Assembly (NCBI RefSeq): GCF_030537745.1
Contig: NZ_JAUNVI010000023.1
Span: 1-44,295 of the forward strand
DNA: 44,295 nucleotides
Reading direction: 5' to 3'
Source of the DNA: Ornithinimicrobium sp.
GTDB taxonomy: Bacteria > Actinomycetota > Actinomycetes > Actinomycetales > Dermatophilaceae
Positions 38,501 through 44,295 of this stretch are shown here, piece by piece. Every line of letters begins with the position of its first letter. The first letter of the stretch is position 1. Both the position numbers and the translations under genes were made by a program. Below the pieces are notes generated by a model. The model ran no database searches. It saw only the letters and a program-made list of their open reading frames with translations, and was not told where the DNA came from.

Positions 38501-41500
38501 TCAGCGGCTAGGACCGTGCAGGGCGGGACCGGAGGGGGCAGGACTGCGATCCTCTGGCCGCATCCGCACCCGTTTCGGCTCGGTCCGGCGGGAGGGCGGT
38601 GCGGCCTGGGGCTGGGGGTCGATCATGCGGAACCACAGTGCCGAGGTGGCCTCGTCGTCGGGGAGCGGACCCTGGGCTCTCGCCTGCTCCAGCCGGTCGG
38701 GTACGTCGACGCCGGCACGGTGCAGACGGTCCAGCCGCTGCGCCAGCTGCGGGGTGAACCAGTCCCGGTGTCCGACGTGCTCGACGATGAGACGCTCCCA
38801 GTGCCGCAGCGCGTCGGGCAGCTGACCGGTGACCCTGCAGGCGAGGCCGCGTGCGTGCCGGCCGGCCGCTCCCCCGCCGTCCAACGGTCCGACCGGGCGC
38901 GAGTCGGTGTGGTCGATGCCTCTGGCGGCCCGCCACACGGTGAGATCGGCCAGGAGGTCAGGACTGATGTGGGGCGCGAGGGGCGCCGCCCACCGCTGGC
39001 CGGCAGTGCTTGCCTGGCGCACCTGGGCGGCCAGCGACTGGACCCGTTCGGCTCGGGCGGTGAGGTAGCCGGCCCAGACGGGATCGGCGCCCAGCCGCTT
39101 GGGGATGGCGGGCAGCCACGGCAGCGGACCGGACGCCGGTCTGCGGTCCAGGCGCGAGAGCAGGACGGCGGCAGGGTCGTCGGCGTCGCCGAGCCCCCGG
39201 TAGGTGGACGCTTCCGTGAGGGCTCCGACGGCGTCGCGGCCGTCGGCCTGGGTGAGCATCAGGTGGGCCCGCAGGCTGGGCCAGGCCGGGGCGTGGGGCA
39301 GGCCCGGGACCAGAGCCTCGGCGGCAGACTCCAGGTGATCGCCCCAGCCGGGGCCCAGGAGCCTCTCGGCGCCGGCCAGGACTCCGTCCTCGTACCTTTC
39401 TGCTGCGTCGTGAAGCAGCACCGCCGGGTCAGCCGCTCGTGCCCTCTCCGTGGTCGCCGAGACCGCCGCGCCGTCACGTGCCAGCACGCCCTGCAGAGTC
39501 TCGGTCGCCGTGGCCGGGCTGGTCGTCTCGATCAGCGGCAGGGTGTGCCCGTCTGTGTCGGTGGGCGACACCACGTGCACGTGGTTCTCGTGCCGACCCC
39601 GGGTGAGCATGGTGTAGAGCAGCTGCCGAGACTCCTGGCCGGTGACGATGCCGTGGACAGTGTCGGTGGTGAGCCCCTGGGCCGTGTGCACGGTCGCTGC
39701 GTACCCGAGCTCGACGTGCTGGGCGACGTAGCCGACCGGCAGCCTGGTCCGGAGTCCGGAGCTGAGGTGACGGACGCTCACGGTGGGTCCGTCGACGGCG
39801 GTGACGGTCCACCTGTCGCCGTTCTTGACCCAGTCGGTGCGTCCGACGCCCAGCCGTCGGTCGTTGCGTCGGGTGATAACGACGTCCCCGGCGGAGGCGT
39901 GCGTGCCATCGGCCAGGGCCACCTCGCGGCCGGGAGTGCTGTTCCCCAGGCGCGCGGCCCTGGCGCGGGTGTTGAGGCTGGCGACGAGCTCGCGGGTGGG
40001 TGCGAGCATGAGGCTGTCCCGCCCGCTAGCGCGGTCCCGGGACCAGGCGGTGAGGACGGACTCGACGGTGGTGGCGAGGTCCCCGACGTGCACCCGGTTC
40101 CGGTCCAGGTAGAACCCGAGTGCGGAGGCGTCGCCGGCCCGCAACGCCAGGGACGCCTGTGCCTCGGCGGGGTCGGCGAACCGGACCACCTCATCGAGGC
40201 GTACGGCGCCGTGGGCGGTGGCGATGTCGCGCAGCGCTCCGCCGGCGCCGACGGCGGCGAGCTGCTGGTCGTCGCCGATGAGACGGACGCAGGCGCCCCG
40301 CGCCAGGACGTGGCTGATCACCCGGTCCAGGGTGAGCGTGTCCGCCATACCCGCCTCGTCGACGACCACGAGGGTGTCCGGGCCGATTGCCTCGTCCAGC
40401 TGGGAGGGGCGCTCGTGGTCGAGGTCGTGGACGAGCTTGGCCAAGGTCTCGGACGGTACGCCGGTCGCCTCGGCGAGGACGGTGGCGGCGGCCGCGGACG
40501 GGGCGAGTCCGATCACTGGACCGACGTGGCCGCGCCAGGCGTCGGCGAGGACCCGCACGGCGGTGGTCTTGCCCGACCCGGCCGGGGCCAGCACGAGCTG
40601 CACCCGGCGACCACTGCAGGCCAGCGCCAGGACCAGGTCCGCCTGCCCGCGGTTGAGGTCCCTGCCCTGCACGGACGCCTCGAGCACCGCGAGCTGAGCG
40701 TCCTCACAGGCGAGCGCAGCACCATCGCTCCGGCCGGCGGCCGAGGTGATCCGCTGCTCAGCCTGAAGGACCCGAAGGCTGGTGTAGTGGTCGCTGCCGG
40801 TGTGGCGGTACACGCTGGTGCCGTCGCGTCGCCGCAAGCCCTCCGGCTCGCCGATGGGATCCAGGTCCGGGGTGAGGTTGACCGAGCGCGCCACCGTCGC
40901 CGCGTCGACGACCCGCCCCACGACGTCAGCGACCATGCTCGGGTGCAGGTCCAGGCCACGGACCTGACGTTGGGCCTCGGCCTGCAGGTGCCAGACCTGC
41001 CAGGTGGCCCGCCGCGCCTCGACCTCGGCGACCACCCGCTGCGCCGCCTCGCCGACCCACTCGTCGGTGACCTCCTGCGTCGGGCGGCCTGCCTGGCCCT
41101 GCACGGTCGTCACCATCTGCTGGATACCCTCCACCCCGAGCACCCCGGCCGCCTCCGCCCACCACGTCTCGCGCTGCGCCGTCAGGGATCGCGGCTCGTG
41201 CTTGGCCGCCCGGGTCTCCAGGTTGGCCCGCTGAGCCAGGGCGATCTGCTCCACCGGTGTCGGCGGCCGCCCGTGCGCCTCCAGGAACTGCCGGGACAGC
41301 ACCTCCTGCCGGGCGGTGATGTCACCCCGGCGCCGGGACCACAGCTCGCACAACCTGAGGTCGACCCCCTCGACCTCACGGACCGGCCGCCTGTCGCCGG
41401 TCCCGCCCGGCCGCTCGACGAAACGGACACCCAGGGCAGCACGCAGGTGAGCCTCGACGGCAGTGTTGTAGGCCTCCGACGCGGCGACGACATGCTGGTG

Positions 41501-42313
41501 CAGCACCCGCCCGTAGATCGAGAGCCACTTGCCCTCGAGCGTCTGCACCTTGTTGGCGACCGCGACGTGGGTATGCAGGTCGGGGTCGCCGTCGCGAGAG
41601 TCCCGGTGGGTGAAGGCCGCCGCGATCAGGCCCCTGGTCTCGACCTGGCGTGCCCCGTTCTTACCCTCTCGCGTGTACAGCACCTGCCGCTCGAGGAAGG
41701 CCAGCGCGTCCTGCACCGCGGCGTCGTGCGCGTCCGCGACCGTCCTGGAGATCTCTGGCGGGGCGATGGCCCACAGTGTCGACACCGACTTCACCGGGCT
41801 GAACGTCAGGTCATACCCGGCCACGGCGGTCCGCTGCGGCCGCGAGTACCGAGCCACCGCCGAAGCCAGCTCCCGGGCATCACGCGGCTCCCTCCCCTGC
41901 TCGCGGACGAAGAACTCCCGCGCCACCTCGCTGCGCGCTGCGGCGACCTGCTCCAGCTGCTCCGCCGGCTCGGTCGAGTCGTCAGCACGTGCGTCCAGCC
42001 GGCGGGCGACCTCCGCGTCGAACCCTCCCCCGTCGCTGTCGTAGACCCGGTAGGGCGCACCCAGCGCCACACCTGTCAACGGGTGGCGGCCGGCGCCGAA
42101 CAGGTTCGCCATCTGCTCCGAGGTGACGCGGTCGCCGGACTCGAGCCCGTCGATCCCGACCAGGCCGGACCCGGCCCAGCGACCGGGCGACTCACCCTTG
42201 GCCGCGTAGTAGTCCTCCAGCCCTCGGCGACCGATCCCGGTGTCGTCCCCCGCCGCGACCTGGCGGGTGAGGTACTCATACCCCGACCCCGCCGACAGCT
42301 TGTGCAGCGTCAT
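38501..42313 (-). CDS. traA: MobF-type relaxase-helicase (TraA-like)
   Basis: The 1270-residue protein starts MTLHKLSAGSGYEYLTRQVA, where Tyr12/Tyr14 are candidate nicking residues. The metal-binding histidines are in FTHRDSRDGDPDLHTHVAV (His236, His247, His249). A RecD-like helicase follows with Walker A PAGSGKTT near 578, Walker B VVVDEAGMAD near 648 and the late motif TVHTAQGLTTD near 875. It would nick oriT and unwind the transferred strand. The start at 42313 is preferred over GTG 42319 or the longer frame from 42355. No coupling protein adjoins it. Confidence 0.9.
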   Translation of the reverse strand: MTLHKLSAGSGYEYLTRQVAAGDDTGIGRRGLEDYYAAKGESPGRWAGSGLVGIDGLESGDRVTSEQMANLFGAGRHPLTGVALGAPYRVYDSDGGGFDAEVARRLDARADDSTEPAEQLEQVAAARSEVAREFFVREQGREPRDARELASAVARYSRPQRTAVAGYDLTFSPVKSVSTLWAIAPPEISRTVADAHDAAVQDALAFLERQVLYTREGKNGARQVETRGLIAAAFTHRDSRDGDPDLHTHVAVANKVQTLEGKWLSIYGRVLHQHVVAASEAYNTAVEAHLRAALGVRFVERPGGTGDRRPVREVEGVDLRLCELWSRRRGDITARQEVLSRQFLEAHGRPPTPVEQIALAQRANLETRAAKHEPRSLTAQRETWWAEAAGVLGVEGIQQMVTTVQGQAGRPTQEVTDEWVGEAAQRVVAEVEARRATWQVWHLQAEAQRQVRGLDLHPSMVADVVGRVVDAATVARSVNLTPDLDPIGEPEGLRRRDGTSVYRHTGSDHYTSLRVLQAEQRITSAAGRSDGAALACEDAQLAVLEASVQGRDLNRGQADLVLALACSGRRVQLVLAPAGSGKTTAVRVLADAWRGHVGPVIGLAPSAAAATVLAEATGVPSETLAKLVHDLDHERPSQLDEAIGPDTLVVVDEAGMADTLTLDRVISHVLARGACVRLIGDDQQLAAVGAGGALRDIATAHGAVRLDEVVRFADPAEAQASLALRAGDASALGFYLDRNRVHVGDLATTVESVLTAWSRDRASGRDSLMLAPTRELVASLNTRARAARLGNSTPGREVALADGTHASAGDVVITRRNDRRLGVGRTDWVKNGDRWTVTAVDGPTVSVRHLSSGLRTRLPVGYVAQHVELGYAATVHTAQGLTTDTVHGIVTGQESRQLLYTMLTRGRHENHVHVVSPTDTDGHTLPLIETTSPATATETLQGVLARDGAAVSATTERARAADPAVLLHDAAERYEDGVLAGAERLLGPGWGDHLESAAEALVPGLPHAPAWPSLRAHLMLTQADGRDAVGALTEASTYRGLGDADDPAAVLLSRLDRRPASGPLPWLPAIPKRLGADPVWAGYLTARAERVQSLAAQVRQASTAGQRWAAPLAPHISPDLLADLTVWRAARGIDHTDSRPVGPLDGGGAAGRHARGLACRVTGQLPDALRHWERLIVEHVGHRDWFTPQLAQRLDRLHRAGVDVPDRLEQARAQGPLPDDEATSALWFRMIDPQPQAAPPSRRTEPKRVRMRPEDRSPAPSGPALHGPSR

Positions 42314-42396
42314 CGTCACGCACCCCAAGGCCGCAGGCAGCTGGCGAGTGGCCACGGAGTACTGGTGGACAGCCCTATTCGAACCGTTCCTTATAG

Positions 42397-42457
42397 GGGC
42401 TCTCCTGACCTACGAGTTGGTTCGGAGAGCCCGGATGCTGCGGGCAGGGCCGCAGCA
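42397..42457. other. Candidate origin of transfer with two inverted repeats
   Basis: Just upstream of the relaxase gene, GGGCTCTCC (42397-42405) pairs with GGAGAGCCC (42424-42432), 18-base loop. TGCTGCGG (42436-42443) pairs with CCGCAGCA (42450-42457), 6-base loop. MobF nick sites usually lie next to such repeats beside the relaxase gene. They might instead act as a terminator for the HTTM gene, but there is no T-run. Confidence 0.5.
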
Positions 42458-42535
42458 GTAGGTGGCATCTGATCCCACACCTTGCCGATGTGGACACACC
42501 TTCCGGGCCAGCGTGCTCGCGTACGGCGCGCGCCT

Positions 42536-43438
42536 TCAGGAGGTGGTGAGTCGCCGCGGCCTGGGCCACGGGCCGAGCCAGCGCTCCCAGGGTAGAAAGG
42601 CGCTCCAGCAGATTGCGGTCGGCAGGAAGTGGATGCCGAGCAGTACGAAGGTGCTGAGGTGGAAGCCGATGAAGAAGAGCACGACCAGCCAGCGCCGGTG
42701 CTCGCGCACGAGGAAGACCAGCGGCGCGGCCAGTTCGAGCACCAAGGCTCCCCACTGTCCGGCGCGCAGCAGCAGCGCGTGCTCGACGAGCAGCTCGTTG
42801 ACTGGGTTGGGGCGGCGCAGGAAGGCCCACACCAGTGTCCCCGAGTTCGCCCAGCGCAGCAGATCCCAGTCGTTCAGGACCATCTTGGCCAGCACCGACC
42901 CGGTGTAGGTGAAGACGGTGAGGATCTGGATCATCCGGAGCGCCCAGCCGGCGGACTCCGAGGGGGTGCGGTCGGCATACCGGCAGGTGCCTGCGGTCGG
43001 GAGCAGCAGGAGGCCGACGACGATCGCCATGTGGTCGTGCGCGACGTACCCGAAGCTCATGCCCCACACGCACCAGATGAGGTAGCACCCGGCCAGCAGA
43101 CCGCCGCCAACGTGCTGGACCCACGCCGGGGCGCGAGTGGTCCCGCCAGTGGCCAGCCCCAGCAGCCCGGCCGCGACACCGGTCAGGACGAGCAGGGAGG
43201 TGGCCTGGCCCGGCGGCGGCAGGTGCAGCAGCTGGGCGAGCACGACCGGGTCGTAGAACTCGGGAGTCCCTGCGCGGTCGCGTGGCGAGCGGAGGAGGAA
43301 GAGCGCGTCGATCAGGGCCACGGTGCCGATGAGAACCCGCACCCAGGCCACCCTGGCCCGGGGGACCAGCGGGAGCCACCAGTCGAGAACCCGGGCCGCG
43401 CCGGTCCGGGTAGGGTATGCCGCGGTGGCGGTGCTCAT
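42536..43438 (-). CDS. HTTM-domain membrane protein
   Basis: The 300-residue protein has about seven helices and a horizontally transferred transmembrane (HTTM) pattern resembling vitamin K-dependent gamma-carboxylase membrane domains: VLIGTVALIDALFLLRSP, GLLAGCYLIWCVWG, IQILTVFTYTGSVLAKM, NELLVEHALLLRAGQWGALV and FFIGFHLSTFVLLGIHFLP. The carboxylase-specific C-terminal lumenal domain is absent. ATG 43438 opens it; the partner gene ends 25 bases upstream. Function in bacteria is unknown. Confidence 0.82.
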   Translation of the reverse strand: MSTATAAYPTRTGAARVLDWWLPLVPRARVAWVRVLIGTVALIDALFLLRSPRDRAGTPEFYDPVVLAQLLHLPPPGQATSLLVLTGVAAGLLGLATGGTTRAPAWVQHVGGGLLAGCYLIWCVWGMSFGYVAHDHMAIVVGLLLLPTAGTCRYADRTPSESAGWALRMIQILTVFTYTGSVLAKMVLNDWDLLRWANSGTLVWAFLRRPNPVNELLVEHALLLRAGQWGALVLELAAPLVFLVREHRRWLVVLFFIGFHLSTFVLLGIHFLPTAICWSAFLPWERWLGPWPRPRRLTTS

Positions 43439-43463
43439 GCCGGGCGCGCCACGGACGAGGGGC

Positions 43464-43901
43464 TCATGGCGTGTTCATCCAGCGCAGCACCATTCGCTCC
43501 GTCGGCGGCCCCACCCGGCCGCCCCCGCGCAGGGTGTCGACCCGCTGACGCACCTCCAGCGCGACCAGGTCGGTGCCGGGGTGGTTGTCCGCGTAGGTGC
43601 GGGCCACGGCGCCCAGCGGCGAAGGGTCCTCGCGCAGGCCCCTACCGAGGGCGATCTCCAGCTCGACGCGGGTCAGCCCGGCCGTCTCGGCGCGCAGCGT
43701 GATCGGTACATCCCGGCCCTGCGCGTCCACACCGACGAGATAGGTGTTGACGACCTTGCCGTCTGGGTCGCGGGCCACCGCATACTGGCCCAGCATCCCC
43801 AGCGGGAACCAGTCGTCATGCCGATCCAGCTGCGCCACGAGCAGGATGCCGAGGATCACGGCGGCTACGGCTAGCCGCACGGCCCTGCCCACCGCGCCCA
43901 T
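43464..43901 (-). CDS. Small membrane-anchored protein paired with the HTTM gene
   Basis: The 145-residue protein begins with a membrane anchor, MGAVGRAVRLAVAAVILGIL (residues 1-20), then HDDWFPLGMLGQYAVARDPD. An extracytoplasmic beta-rich domain ends VLRWMNTP. The start at 43901 is chosen because residues upstream of it look like shadow. I recognise no family. It precedes the HTTM gene on the same strand with a 25-base gap, so the two probably work together. Confidence 0.68.
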   Translation of the reverse strand: MGAVGRAVRLAVAAVILGILLVAQLDRHDDWFPLGMLGQYAVARDPDGKVVNTYLVGVDAQGRDVPITLRAETAGLTRVELEIALGRGLREDPSPLGAVARTYADNHPGTDLVALEVRQRVDTLRGGGRVGPPTERMVLRWMNTP

Positions 43902-44295
43902 GCGGTGAGGGTATGCCGTCGGCCGCCAGCTGGCGGGAGTGCCACGCGCGGGCCCGTCGGTAGCCCACCGGCGGTGAAGGCGCTGCGCCACGTCGTTGTC
44001 GGAGAACATCCCGAGCGTGCAGACGCCGTGCTGCGCCATCGCCCACCGTAGGCCGGCCGAGATGGGCTCGGCCCAGCCCCTGCTCGCGGGCGTGCGTGGC
44101 AGTGCGCATACCCGCCAGGTGCGGCACGCATGAGCGTTCGGTCTCGGCGGCGCCGACCTCCAGCAGCTCACCGTCTGGGCCGCGCACGCCCGACCCAAGG
44201 GGCCAGTCACAGGAGTCCTTATAGGTTGGCGCTATCAGGAGCATGGTCGTAGACATTCGGTGTGTGGCGAGAGCGCAAAGTGCTCCCCCAGCCAT
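43902..44295. other. Right-edge region without a supported gene
   Basis: Minus-strand frames remain open (pieces such as RGPDGELLEVGAAETERS and CTLGMFSDNDVAQRLHRRW lie in different frames), which hints at a frameshifted or interrupted coding sequence. No family is recognised and the window ends before a start. No tRNA or second att core is seen here. Confidence 0.35.

Larger units (their letters stand above)
34316..44295. mobile_element. Integrative mobilizable or conjugative element, left end
   Basis: The element begins at the tRNA 3' fragment, carries a tyrosine integrase next to it, two broken toxin-antitoxin genes, a repeat array, an intact MazEF-like pair and a MobF relaxase. Orientation of the att fragment predicts the intact tRNA and other junction to the right, beyond the window. 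No coupling protein or type IV secretion gene is seen, so it is either mobilizable or longer than the window. The boundary on the right, and whether the HTTM genes are cargo, is unknown. Confidence 0.65.

Noticed and set aside
38336-42472. A plus-strand open frame of 1378 codons antiparallel to the relaxase gene
   Set aside because: It mirrors the relaxase in the opposite frame, has Val/Gly/Arg-rich low-complexity sequence and no motifs; high GC removes stops from the antisense strand.

Overview
The window is high-GC DNA with dense, often overlapping genes (many ATGA or GTGA junctions). It carries actinobacterial families: a gamma-carboxylase-like HTTM protein, OmpA-type and lipoprotein genes, giant FtsX permeases and an actinobacterial MobF (TraA-like) relaxase. 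This fits an actinobacterium, probably order Micrococcales (Intrasporangiaceae/Ornithinimicrobiaceae-like). The genus cannot be fixed from sequence alone.

Positions 1-9539 are mostly ordinary chromosome. They hold a 2-oxoacid dehydrogenase E1 pair (beta cut by the window edge) with a CBS/zinc-ribbon gene upstream. Next come a GntR-ABC-permease operon behind a perfect 14-bp inverted repeat, two Rossmann oxidoreductases, a small membrane protein, a DUF2383-like four-helix protein, a lipoprotein/OmpA pair and a LacI-type repressor.

Positions 9560-16293 form the most interesting metabolic unit. The divergent LacI repressor faces a promoter carrying two operator-like palindromes exactly 21 bp apart. 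It drives six genes: an M20 carbamoylase/amidohydrolase, a C45-type Ntn acyltransferase/hydrolase, a DUF5058 membrane protein with a second membrane partner, an M20D amidohydrolase and an amidase-signature enzyme. Together they look like an inducible uptake-and-deacylation route for an unidentified N-acyl, ureido or amide compound.

Positions 16318-25439 carry an APH-fold kinase, a CHRD-like secreted protein, a DUF2188-like membrane protein, a large secreted SGNH hydrolase with calcium-loop, PKD and Ig/PxKF-like modules, and a DUF2867/unknown/SDR cluster. Positions 25449-33542 are a four-gene ABC system (two FtsX-type permeases, two ATPases), probably read from a leaderless promoter. One ATPase has an AbrB-like C-terminal tail.

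From about 34316 to the right end lies a tRNA-targeted integrative element. Its left end is a 24-bp 3' tRNA fragment, still followed on the chromosome side by the old tRNA terminator. Inside are a tyrosine integrase, a decayed HigB-like toxin and a decayed XRE antitoxin, a 4 x 21-bp repeat array, a hypothetical protein, an intact MazEF-like pair behind a 20-bp palindrome, a MobF relaxase and an oriT candidate. An HTTM gene pair follows and may be cargo or flank. No coupling protein, type IV secretion genes or second att site are visible, so the element is either mobilizable or continues past the window.
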